Positions 7,188 through 15,541 of a DNA stretch of 21,129 nucleotides are shown in pieces. Source of the stretch: an uncultured bacterium (GTDB taxonomy: Bacteria; Patescibacteria; JAEDAM01; Absconditabacterales; Absconditicoccaceae). Numbering within the stretch: the stretch's first letter is position 1; every line of letters starts with the position of its first letter. The translations under genes and the position numbers were made by a program. The notes beneath the pieces were generated by a model that was given only the letters and a program-made list of their open reading frames with translations, did no database searches and was not told where the DNA came from. The stretch covers positions 1 to 21,129 of the forward strand of contig CAIVDB010000027.1 of assembly GCA_903904545.1 (NCBI GenBank). The letters are read 5' to 3'.

Positions 7188-8249
7188 ATGGAAAACAATA
7201 GTAAAGATAGCGAGGCAGAAATCCTAGCTGCGTACAACAAGAAAATGGAAAGAAAATACTTCGAATCTAAAACTCTAGAAAAATATAAGATGCAATCAGC
7301 AAGTGACCTTTTCAAATACCTCCAGACAGGAGAAATTATCAATATAGGATTACATCCAGAACATAACGAAACTCAAAAGAAGCTAAGCAATCTCTATCAT
7401 AGTCCCTTCAGCTTAGATGGAGAACGATATGAGTCTGTAGAAGCATTCCGGGTATCTATTAAATACCCAGAAAACGACCCTCATCGCAAAAGCATAAGGA
7501 AAATTTTTGATAAGGCAGCCAAAGAAGCTGGGAAAGACGTACAAAACGTCAAAGTTATCCAGTATCAAGGCAATGAGATCCAAGTGGGATCAGAGGAACA
7601 TCACCAACTCCTCAAAAGAGCACTAAGAGCAAAACTCGAATGGAATCCATGGGTTAGAAATGCTCTAGTAGATACAAAAGATAAAAGGCTTGAACATATT
7701 GTATTTACAAGACACAAAGATTGAAAGCATATTCTTCATGATAGTAAGACTATCCCTGGAGAGAAATTTGCACAACTCTATACCGAGCTGAGAGATGAAT
7801 TTCGCAGTAAAAAACTTGTACCTGAATTAGCTCAGAGATCAGGCATCGATGAGGATCAAATAAGGAAAGTTGTAGATATAATGCGTGAATTAGGATTTAA
7901 ACAACCACGTTATGGAATGGACATAGACATAAATGAATCATCAGGGCTTCTTTACTATTTCCATCAAAGAGAAGATATCCCCCAAAATTACTATGCAAGC
8001 ATAAATGCGCTATTTCAAAAGGACTTTATAGTAAAGATCAACTGTATAGGTAAAGAACAAAGTGGCAATTACCGCTACATTTCACAAGAACAATTTAATA
8101 GAGCAAAACAAGAATTTCCTTGAAAAATAACTTACAATTCAGACGAGGCATTCGAATTAACTTGCGATAATCGAGAAGATGCTGTCTATGTGATGAAAAA
8201 CCTAAAAGATATGCATACAGAATACAAAACAAGAGGATATAAGGAATAA
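7188..8249 (+). CDS. NADAR-family (YbiA-like) protein with C-terminal extension
   Basis: A 353-residue protein with two TGA-Gly codons (after FTRHKD and after QEFP). Residues about 65-175 match the NADAR/DUF1768 pattern: LSNLYHSPFSLDGERYESVEAFRVSIKYP, then a helical stretch and LLKRALRAKLEWNPWVRNALVDT, equivalent to the family's AL..KF.QNP.L...L..T. Characterised NADAR proteins are N-glycosidases acting on ADP-ribose-linked substrates or riboflavin-pathway intermediates (YbiA). Residues 1-60 are helical. Residues 180-353 form an unrecognised domain beginning with a possible winged-helix stretch (LVPELAQRSGIDEDQIRKVVDIMRELG). The open frame extends upstream through the tRNA, but ATG 7188 follows the tRNA remnant and starts the protein-like sequence. 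No strong promoter or RBS is visible; it may be read from the tRNA promoter. The activity is inferred. Confidence 0.78.
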
Positions 8250-8257
8250 AAAAAAGT

Positions 8258-8286
8258 TTAAAAAAATCCCGAATTTACTCAGGATT
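8258..8286 (-). terminator. Intrinsic terminator of serS
   Basis: Read on the minus strand, AATCCTGA-gtaaat-TCGGGATT forms an 8-bp stem (one G-T pair) directly followed by TTTTT. It lies 49 bp past the serS stop. Confidence 0.75.
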
Positions 8287-8309
8287 CCTTCAAAATATTC
8301 CTTCTACCT

Positions 8310-8337
8310 AAAACTTAGCACTTAAAACTTAAAACTA
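8310..8337. repeat. 7-bp-period repeat at the 3' end of serS
   Basis: Four heptads AAAACTT, AGCACTT, AAAACTT, AAAACTA follow each other without a gap. The last one contains the serS stop codon (8335-8337). They lie between the stop and the terminator hairpin. Confidence 0.7.
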
Positions 8338-9573
8338 TTTCCCAATAAACTCTTTCCCCATATACGGTACTAGTACTTCAGGGATTTTGATTGTCCCATC
8401 AGCCTGTTGATTATTTTCTATGATAGCAATTAAAATTCTTGGAGTGGCAACAGCAGTATTGTTCATGGTATAACAGTATTTCATCTTCCCTTCACTATCA
8501 CGATAACGAAGATTGAGTCTACGTGCTTGGAAGTCCAAAAAAGAGGTCACAGAATGTGTTTCTCCGTATGCTCCACGTGACGGCATCCAGCATTCTAAAT
8601 CATGAGACAGATACTTCCCTATAGCCATATCTCAAGTACAAAGCTGTAATACACGATATGGAATCATGAGATCATCCAAGATATCCATAGAATTTTGCAA
8701 GATAGTTCCATGCAGTTGATTAGAAAGCGTTATGTCCTCAGGCAAGAGAACTACCTGTTCTACTTTCATAAATTGATGTACTCTGTACAGTCCTGCAGTA
8801 TCTTTTCCGTACGTTCCTGCTTCTCTACGATAACATGCAGAATAGCCACAATATTTTTTGGGTAAATCTTTCTCTTCAAGAACTTCATCCATATGATAGG
8901 CAGTTACAGGAATTTCAGACGTCCCAATCAATCGTTGATCATCTCTTTCCATCCAATATGCATCCTCCTCTCCTCCAGGGAAATATCCTGTTCCAAGTAA
9001 ACATTGGGTATTTACAATGTTAGGAACTGCCATTGGAGTAAATCATTTTTTTACGATGCTCTTCAATACATACTGCAAAACTGCCTGTTCCAAAAGCATG
9101 CCATCGCCCTTGAGAAAATAGCTACGAGCTCAAGCGAGTTTTACCCCCCTTTCCACATCTACCATATCATGTTTCTTCATCAAGGTCATGTGATCTTGAG
9201 CTTCAAAAGAAAATTCTGGAATTGTTCATATCGTTTTGGTCACAACATTTTCTGATTCATCTTTTCCTACCGGGACATCAGGATGAATAGCAGTATTTGG
9301 CATTTTCAAAAGCAATTGATCTAACTCTTTCACCGTACTTTGATACTTCTCTTCAAGCGCTTGGATCTCTACTTTGAGCGCCTTTGCTTCATCGTATTTC
9401 TTTTCTTCTCCCAATTTCTTTTGTTGATTTTTGATCGTATCCAATTGCAACTGCATGGCTTTTCTTGTATCATCTAGAGCAAGCACTGCATCTACATCGA
9501 TATCTTTCCCCTTATGTTCACAAATCTTTTTATATCACGCGATATCATCACGGACTTTCTTTATATCTATCAT
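8335..9573 (-). CDS. serS: Seryl-tRNA synthetase
   Basis: A 412-residue cytoplasmic class II synthetase that charges tRNA-Ser. The first 100 residues form the antiparallel coiled-coil tRNA-binding arm (LDTIKNQQKKLGEEKKYDEA and onward). Then comes the catalytic domain: GARSYFLKGDGMLLEQAVLQ, TPMAVPNIVN, GTSEIPVTAYH, motif 2 in YSACYRREAGTYGKDTAGLYRVHQF (split here as CYRREAG and RVHQFMKVEQ), LCTGDM, and motif 3 TMNNTAVATPRILIAIIENN. Five TGAs are Gly, including the conserved glycines of AGARSYF and CTGD. Stop is TAG, and length is normal (about 420). Start ATG 9573 gives MIDIKKVRDD, matching SerRS N-termini. It may be transcribed with the upstream glycosyltransferase gene (103-bp gap carrying a heptad repeat), as no separate promoter was found. 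Confidence 0.96.
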
Positions 9574-9600
9574 TTCTCACAAAATTTAACGAATTAAAAG

Positions 9601-9663
9601 ATTGAGGATTACGCATTACGGATTCAAGATTTATAATTCGAAATTCGCAATCCGGAATAGAAT
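9601..9663. repeat. 7-bp-period repeat between serS and the glycosyltransferase gene
   Basis: Nine successive heptads begin with AT: ATTGAGG, ATTACGC, ATTACGG, ATTCAAG, ATTTATA, ATTCGAA, ATTCGCA, ATCCGGA, ATAGAAT. The period is exact while the unit drifts. The array begins 14 bp after the glycosyltransferase stop codon (minus-strand sense). Confidence 0.75.
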
Positions 9664-9676
9664 AATTAATAAATTT

Positions 9677-10795
9677 TTACTTAAAGAACAGTTTCCTGTA
9701 AATCATTTCCATACCCAATTTGATACTATTCGAATTTTTCTGTCATTTTTGGAGACTATACTCTGTATAACGGATATGCACAGGGACTTCTACATAATGA
9801 AATCCGAGCTTCTGGATCTGTTCATTGAGCTCATTGGCATAATGCATCCCATCAGCAGTGATAGTGATCTTCCTAAGTGCTGGCAAGGAAACAACTCTAT
9901 ATCAACTATGGGGATCCGAAACATCGGCCCCATAGAAAATCATCGTCACGAGCTTCGAGATAAACAAAATGAATCTTCTAAACGCAGGCATATTTTCTGT
10001 CTTTGCTCCTTCTAAGAATCTGGATCACAAATAAAGGTCTGGTTTCCTTCCTTCTAAATCGAGTCCCAAACGGTCTGCTTGATGAATATGACGCATAAAG
10101 ACATCCATATCATTGATATCCATCTGACCATCAGCATCATACGAAACAAATCGAGAAATTTTGAGTTCATCGCCATACGCCTTTACAAAATTATAGACAG
10201 TTTGATTAGCCGCTCCTCCTCATCTATTGATAGTATGGGTCAAAATAATCATCAATATATCAGGATACTGTTTTTGTTTCAATTCTAGTACCGACGAGGT
10301 TGTATCCGAGGATCCATCGTTTACAATCACAAGTTTTCTAAACCCATGAGTAATAATTTCATCGATCACCTCCCCTACTGCCCCTGCTTCATTATATACT
10401 CTCAGAGCAAAGACAAATTGATCCCTCACTTCAGTATTTTTCCAATTTTTCATATGGTCTTTGTAGGAGACATAGCCCAACTGGATGGCGGATTGCGAAA
10501 TCAATCTCGTAAGTTGAGTTTTATCCTTAGTAAGCTTATTAAGGAGCTCTATATAGAAATAGAATAATAAAATAAGAGAAAAATATACAAGCAAATCAGC
10601 TCCTCTTCCAATACCAAAAAGTTTTCCAAAGCTATTTAATAAAGAAGTATCCAAGGCAAAGAGAATAATTACTCCACCACCAAAAAAGAAAATTATAAAG
10701 TGAAGCGCATTCATTTTTCTACGCTTATAGAGATCTACCCCAAAAAGGATAAACACCACAGCAGCAATAATCAGAACAAATTGAAGTAATGACAT
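9677..10795 (-). CDS. DUF2304-GT2 fusion: membrane glycosyltransferase
   Basis: A 372-residue protein with four TGA-Gly codons. Residues 1-105 have three hydrophobic helices (about 3-19, 30-48, 66-86) with FGIGRGADLL between helices 2 and 3 and a basic tail LTRLISQSAI. This is the architecture of DUF2304, normally a separate small partner of dolichol-phosphate-mannose-synthase-like enzymes. Residues about 127-372 are a GT-A family 2 domain: FALRVYNEAG, VIVNDGSSDTTSS, the DxD metal site at D219-A-D221 (SYDADGQMD) and a later SGYRV motif. It probably transfers a sugar from a nucleotide donor to a polyprenyl phosphate at the cytoplasmic face of the membrane, for envelope glycan or glycoprotein. 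The substrate is unknown. ATG 10795 was chosen over TTG 10804. Confidence 0.87.
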
Positions 10796-10827
10796 CTTTT
10801 TCAATTAAGAGCTAAGAATATGTCAAT

Positions 10828-10855
10828 AGTATAGAGACTTTACCCACAAAATCAA
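10828..10855 (-). promoter_or_regulatory. Putative promoter of the glycosyltransferase gene
   Basis: Minus strand: TTGATT (10850-10855), a 16-bp spacer, TATACT (10828-10833), 33 nt before ATG 10795. Confidence 0.5.
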
Positions 10856-10874
10856 GCATTTAAACGAGTAGTAA

Positions 10875-10896
10875 GCCTGCCTACCGGCAGGCAGGT
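10875..10896. repeat. GC-rich palindrome, copy 1
   Basis: GCCTGCC-tacc-GGCAGGC forms a perfect 7-bp stem with a 4-nt loop, followed by AGGT, in an AT-rich spacer. It adjoins the hisS heptad array. A second copy, reverse-complemented, is at 14391-14412. On the minus strand it follows hisS and could act as a terminator hairpin, but no T-run follows. Confidence 0.75.
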
Positions 10897-10903
10897 AATA
10901 AGA

Positions 10904-10952
10904 CATAAGTATTGAGTACTCACTACTTGGTACTTAATACTTGATACTTTCT
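10904..10952. repeat. 7-bp-period repeat spanning the hisS stop codon
   Basis: Seven heptads: CATAAGT, ATTGAGT, ACTCACT, ACTTGGT, ACTTAAT, ACTTGAT, ACTTTCT. The last three overlap the final codons and the TAA of hisS. The GC-rich palindrome begins 8 bp beyond the array. Confidence 0.72.
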
Positions 10953-12235
10953 TCATCCCCGGTTTTCATATTTTTGATCTTATAAATTCATTTTTCTTTT
11001 TCGCCTTCTCATAGAATTACAACGTAAGGAATACCTTTCTTGTCTGCATAAGCAAACTGTTTAGCGAGTTTATCTGCAGAGGGATAGTATTCTACAATCT
11101 TTTTATCACTTAAAAATCTTTGCATCAAAGCAAGACTTTCTTTCTGTGTTGCCTCGAAATGAACAAATAAATACTCTGTATCTGTCGTTGTCTCTAATTT
11201 CTTTTGCTCTAGAATCAAATAGACTATTCTAGAAAGACCTATACTTCATCCTACTCCTGAATACTGACTTTTCTTAGGATTAATATATCCGGCAAGATTT
11301 TCATATCTACCTCCAGAACTAATACTTCCTAATGCTATATCATCATCAAACATAGTTTCATAGACTGTCCCTGTGTAATAATCCAGTCCCCTAATAATGT
11401 AAGGATCCCAAACGATAGCATATTTTTTTGCCTGATTGAGTCCATCTACATAAGCGAATACCTCCTGTAACTCTTGATATCACTTACGATAAAGGTCGTT
11501 ATCTATAAGATTCGCATCCAAGCTAGGAAAAGTACTCTGAACAAAAGAAAGAATCTTTTTTACTTCATCAGGAGAAACTAACTCACTAAGCTCTTTTTGA
11601 AACGTTTCAAATCACATTTTATAATATTTATCAAGCAGATTGTAGAGTTGAGGGACGACCTTTTCATCAAATTGAGAAAAAAATCATGCAAGAAGATATC
11701 TATTATTTACATGTAAGGTAAGGGCTTTATTTCAGAGGAATCTTGCGGAAATAGTTTGTAACGTTTCTGCTATAACCACGAGCATTTCAGCATCATAATA
11801 CAGATTTTTACCAAGCATTCACTTCTCAGTATCTTGCCAAATCACATCGATATCTGCCTGCCAAAATTCTTTAAATCTTCCTCTTTGAGATCTCTCTCCT
11901 CTTCGAACAGGCTGTACTTGATAACGCTTGAAAGGGAATGTAATTTCGTTTTCCCAATCTAAGATATATCTAGCAAAAGGCACCGTAAGATCAAAATGTA
12001 ATGAGTACTCTTTTGTGTCCTCACTCCCCTGAGCTAATCAGTATAACCCAAAAATTTGTTTTCCTGCATCTTCTCCATTTTTGGCAAGCAAAACACTATT
12101 AGCCTCTACAGCAGGAGTTTGGATATGTGCATAACCAAATTGTTTATAATTATGCTCTATAATTTTCTGTACTTCATCAAATACCAGCTGCTCTGCTGGA
12201 CTATATTCAGGGAACCCTCATGGACGATACGTCAT
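10934..12235 (-). CDS. hisS: Histidyl-tRNA synthetase
   Basis: A 433-residue class II synthetase that charges tRNA-His, with about ten TGA-Gly codons. It starts [20 protein letters not shown], close to family N-termini. Motif 2 reads [21 protein letters not shown] and continues with WQADIDVIW. The histidine-specific HisA motif is [11 protein letters not shown], followed by SSGGRYENL and motif 3 [14 protein letters not shown], where one of the glycines is TGA. The C-terminal anticodon-binding domain follows (about 335-433: [41 protein letters not shown]). It ends with TAA inside a 7-bp-period repeat. Length fits the family (about 420). No Shine-Dalgarno sequence precedes ATG 12235. Confidence 0.96.
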
Positions 12236-12242
12236 AGAAAAA

Positions 12243-12277
12243 TAATTTTAAATTTTAAATTTTGAATTTTAAATTCT
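12243..12277. repeat. 7-bp-period repeat between hisS and the MFS gene
   Basis: Five heptads: TAATTTT, AAATTTT, AAATTTT, GAATTTT, AAATTCT. They lie after the MFS stop and inside the predicted hisS 5' leader. The sequence is low in complexity, so period alone is weaker evidence here than in the other arrays. Confidence 0.6.
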
Positions 12278-12282
12278 CAATA

Positions 12283-12310
12283 AATGTACTTTCTTAGGCA
12301 CAAAATTCAA
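12283..12310 (-). promoter_or_regulatory. Putative promoter of hisS
   Basis: Minus strand: TTGAAT (12305-12310), a 16-bp spacer, TACATT (12283-12288). It sits between the MFS stop and the heptad repeat. Confidence 0.4.
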
Positions 12311-12315
12311 GTCAA

Positions 12316-13476
12316 TTAGGCGATTTGTTTATGAAGATACTTTTTGGCATAGATATAGGAAATCACAAGGAACACGACGACCAGACCAAAGGGAGACATT
12401 TGGAGATCAATAAGATATCCACCGATAAGCGGTCAGAAGATGCCTGCGAGATTAGCTAAAGCAGCCATATTTCCATTGATCAATCCAATATCTTCATTAT
12501 TTCCTAATATCATATCTTGAAACACGGGACGGAAAATTCCTTGAAAAATACCACTCAGCGCAACAAAGCCAACAATAAATCCGACCGAAGAGGCAAAGAA
12601 AGCTCAACCATAACATAAGATCATTCATCATATACTTAGAGAGACAAGTTGTTTATTGGTAAACCTTTTGAGCCAAAGTTTTTTCAAAAGGAATCATTGA
12701 TTGATCACCATCACCAGTCCAATAAGCGCCATGAAGTAGCCACTTGTTTCCCCAGAGATAGCAAAACGTTCATTGAGAAAAAGCGTAAAGGACATCTGAT
12801 AAATCATCAATGCGAGATTGATAATAAAGAAGACAAGATATTCCTTATTCTCTTTGGAAACAAACATATTTTTGAAAATACTTACGATATTGAGAGAGAT
12901 TGCTTTCGCTTTATTTAAGAATTTATTGGTTTCAGGAAGCCCTCGGATGATAAAGAGTACGTTGATGAGACAGAGAAAGAAACTGACGATAAACGGCATT
13001 TTGACTCCATACCCCAGGAGTCGCCCTCCTATGGCCGGACCGATAATAAATCAGATACCAAAGACTGCTCCAAAAAGTCCAAAATTAGCAGTACGCTCTT
13101 TACTATCTACTGCGATATCGGTAAGGATAGATTGGATAGAACTTATGTTTCCTGCAGCTGCTCCATTCACAATCCTGGAAAGCAAGAAGATCCAGACATT
13201 TCCAGAGATCCAGATCAATGCATAACTTATTAGACTAGAAATCACTGAAACGAGAAGCACAATTTTTCTTCCATATTTATCAGAGATCGCACCAAGAATT
13301 GGTGTAGAGAAAAGTCCAAACAAAGCAAAAAGTGTCGTTCCCAAAGAAATCATAAAATAGGTCGTATGATAATACTCTACTAAATTCGGATATGCAGGAA
13401 TCATGATGGTCATCCCAAGCATGTCCAGGAATAAGGTAAAGATTACAATTCGTTTAATTTTTTTAGCTCCACGCAT
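12316..13476 (-). CDS. MFS transporter (drug-efflux-like, 12 TM)
   Basis: A 386-residue integral membrane protein with about six TGA-Gly codons, one pair in tandem. Its N-terminus MRGAKKIKRIVIFTLFLDMLG and the TIMIPAYPNL segment match TetA/Bcr-like efflux pumps. The loop 2-3 motif A is GAISDKYGRKIVLL, followed by motif B/C-like RIVNGAAAGNISSIQS. A charged central loop (about 190-220, PETNKFLNKAKAI) separates two six-helix halves. The C-terminus is a short basic tail. It probably exports a small molecule using the proton gradient; the substrate cannot be told. A long open frame runs upstream of ATG 13476, but the sequence before it is not family-like and contains the promoter. Confidence 0.88.
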
Positions 13477-13510
13477 ATATCTAGGAAATTCGAATAAAAG
13501 AAGATGCGAA

Positions 13511-13538
13511 AGTATATATATCCAAAAAATAATTACAA
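13511..13538 (-). promoter_or_regulatory. Putative promoter of the MFS gene
   Basis: Minus strand: TTGTAA (13533-13538), a 16-bp spacer, TATACT (13511-13516), 35 nt before ATG 13476 and just after the lipoprotein terminator. Confidence 0.5.
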
Positions 13539-13567
13539 TCTCGTCTATAGAAAAAAATAGAGTGCAC

Positions 13568-13599
13568 AAAAAATGCCACTCTAGTCCCCTAGAACAGCA
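13568..13599 (-). terminator. Intrinsic terminator of the lipoprotein gene
   Basis: Minus strand: TGCTGTTCTAG-ggga-CTAGAGTGGCA pairs over 11 bp (three G-T pairs) and is followed by TTTTTT. It starts 30 bp after the lipoprotein stop. The 3' arm shares AGAGTGGCA with the terminator of the exported-protein gene. Confidence 0.85.
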
Positions 13600-13628
13600 T
13601 TTAAAGGCAAAAAGAATTAATTATAGCA

Positions 13629-14198
13629 TTATAAACTATCTTTAAATGCCATCATTTTTTGATAGAAATAGGAATTAGACTCACTTCATTGAAGTAAGTT
13701 ATAGACATATTCGAAAGCATGATTAACACAATCTTTAGCATCTCAAGTAGTTTTATCTGAGACACATGATGCAATTGTTTTTGCTAATGGGCAGGAATCC
13801 AATCAAACCACATTTGGAAGTTGTCCTAAACAATATTCATAAATCTTTTTATCTGTTTGTCGTCTATCGTACCAAAAAATAGGATCACTTGTCTGAAGAA
13901 GAGTCCCTGAACGAGTATAGATCAGAGAGACTGCATATCAATCCTGTCCTCACATATTGATACCTATAAATCAATCTTTAAAAGGAACAATTTCTTTGTA
14001 AAGATGGTATCACTCAAACGAAATTTCCGCACCTTCCAAGACTATTTTTGATGCATCAAATACAGAATTTTGCAAAGTGTTCGAAGTTGGGGAAGTCAAT
14101 CCTGTTTGTTGTTCTGAGATTGGTGTTAGAGTAGATGGAGATCAACAACCAGCCAGGAGGAATAAGACAGGCAAAATCAATAGAAACAATTTGTTCAT
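13629..14198 (-). CDS. Lipoprotein, unknown function
   Basis: A 189-residue protein. The signal peptide MNKLFLLILPVLFLLAGC carries a lipobox LLAGC at residues 14-18, so C18 should be lipidated and the rest displayed outside the membrane. A Ser/Thr/Gln-rich linker follows (about 20-45), then a folded domain with four Cys in the C-terminal half (YEYCLGQ, LDSCPLA, ASCVSD, KDCVNH), probably two disulfides. The spacing is not recognised. Eight of about fifteen glycines are TGA, one of them right after the lipidated cysteine. It has its own strong promoter and terminator, hence is monocistronic. No family assigned. Confidence 0.85.
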
Positions 14199-14248
14199 AC
14201 GAAAATAAGACAAGAAAGTAAAAAATATACATCGAATATTAGATAAAG

Positions 14249-14276
14249 AATATAGTCATAAGGAAGAAAATGTCAA
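14249..14276 (-). promoter_or_regulatory. Promoter of the lipoprotein gene
   Basis: Minus strand: TTGACA (14271-14276, perfect consensus), a 16-bp spacer, TATATT (14249-14254), 51 nt before ATG 14198. It is the best promoter in the window. Confidence 0.65.
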
Positions 14277-14301
14277 TAGATTGTACTATAAGATAAATTA
14301 C

Positions 14302-14334
14302 AAAAATGCCACTCTGAAATACCTCAAAGTGACA
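14302..14334 (-). terminator. Intrinsic terminator of the exported-protein gene
   Basis: Minus strand: TGTCACTTTGA-ggtatt-TCAGAGTGGCA pairs over 11 bp and is followed by TTTTT. It lies about 95 bp past the stop at 14430, beyond the palindrome and a heptad array. Confidence 0.78.
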
Positions 14335-14365
14335 TCTTTATATATTACAGATTCAAAAACAATTC

Positions 14366-14393
14366 CTACATTATTCATTAAACATTACACACC
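14366..14393. repeat. 7-bp-period repeat downstream of the exported-protein gene
   Basis: CTACATT, ATTCATT, AAACATT, ACACACC: the CATT core recurs every 7 bp and runs directly into the palindrome at 14391. Only three clear units, so weaker than the other arrays. Confidence 0.55.
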
Positions 14394-14412
14394 TGCCTGC
14401 CGGTAGGCAAGG
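14391..14412. repeat. GC-rich palindrome, copy 2 (inverted)
   Basis: ACCTGCCTGCCGGTAGGC followed by AAGG matches the reverse complement of the element at 10875-10896 at 19 of 22 positions. It sits at the end of a heptad array, the same partner as copy 1, but in the opposite orientation relative to the window. Confidence 0.7.
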
Positions 14413-14429
14413 TTAAGCATTATTCCTTT

Positions 14430-15431
14430 CTACTGTGCCGTATTCCCAATTTTGTAGTCAGATATCACCATACTATAATTCTGTTGAGCATATCTATCTA
14501 CTTTGACAGATGATTTCAATCAGATACCAGAAGAAAGGTAATTATAATTTTGGTTATCTCTCCATAAAGAGAAGAGAACAAGAACTTTTTGGGGGGCAGC
14601 AAACTTTACGGGTGTAGGTGTTTGTGCATAGAAAGGAGCATTTCATCAATTTTTCAATATTCTAACTGCATCATCACCAGACAATTTCTCTGAATTTCTT
14701 TTTGCTCATTTGAACAATAAGAGTCTTGCATTGATACTCATTACACCATCTGCAGAGACTTCTAATTGGATACCAACTCTATTTCCATATTGGTCTCGAA
14801 CTTCCTGACCATTGATGAGATAGGGATACAAAATAGAAAATGAAGTATATTCAGGGACAAGATCCCCACCGGTATCATTAGTATCAATCTCTATATCAGA
14901 AGCTGCCGATGAACTTGCAGAAACAGATTCCTTCATCATAGGATACATAGGACCATTACTATTTCTGTAAAGGACATAGGCCTTTCCTATCTGATAATAC
15001 ACTTTATCCTTGAGATATCATTTTTGCATAAAAGCATCAGCGAAAGCGAGCGCTTGTTGTTCAGTAAGAGATTTCGTATAACTATAATTGATCCCTACCT
15101 TATTTCCTCGTAAACTACAGTTCTTGATATCAAAATTATATTCATAGCCATTTTCCTCTAGACCAAGAGAGAATAATTTTTTAGAAGAAGCACCGAAGCC
15201 AAGTGACTGAAGAATAGCAGAACTATTACAATTGATTTGTAATAAGGTACTTGTTTGAGCCAAAAGAGACTTTACTCCTGTTTCATTGAAAGAATAAGCA
15301 ACCGTAGTTTGAACAGGTGGGACCCATTCTGGTGGCATCATCTTAGCATCTACTGAAGAAGGAGCAGACCCTCAAGCAAATACAGACCCAAATGTCATAA
15401 AGCTCAAAAGCAGTACAAAAAGTTTTTTCAT
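14430..15431 (-). CDS. Exported protein, unknown function
   Basis: A 333-residue protein with six TGA-Gly codons, including a tandem TGA-TGA in ILKNGGNAPF. The signal peptide MKKLFVLLLSFMTFGSVFA has a clear AxA-like cleavage site (VFA before GG), so the mature protein is secreted or periplasm-like. The mature part opens with a proline-rich MMPPEWVPPVQ, has two cysteines (about C75 and C109) in INCNS and KNCSLR, and a Ser-rich linker (ESVSASSSAASD). Many short beta-type stretches suggest a beta-rich fold. No catalytic motif or family was recognised. It lies downstream of murA on the same strand, but a terminator separates them. No promoter of the common type was found. Confidence 0.82.
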
Positions 15432-15495
15432 AATACAATAAAAAAAATAAAATGATGTATCGTATGTATATACGAATGAGAAAAAAAATCGTGAC

Positions 15496-15519
15496 AAAAG
15501 CTCTCTCACAAAAGAGAGC
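15496..15519 (-). terminator. Intrinsic terminator of murA
   Basis: GCTCTCT-cacaaa-AGAGAGC is a perfect 7-bp inverted repeat. On the minus strand it is followed by TTTTG and, 11 bp further on, a run of eight T. It starts 23 bp after the murA stop. Confidence 0.8.
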
Positions 15520-15541
15520 CATTTCGACTTTCACCTTGACA

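Noticed and set aside
9602..10567. Plus-strand frames opposite the glycosyltransferase gene
   Set aside because: The minus strand has an intact GT2 with all motifs; the plus frames are unrelated and fragmentary.
15461..15474. Palindrome-like CGTATGTATATACG upstream of the exported-protein gene as an operator
   Set aside because: Imperfect, AT-rich and single; too weak to call.
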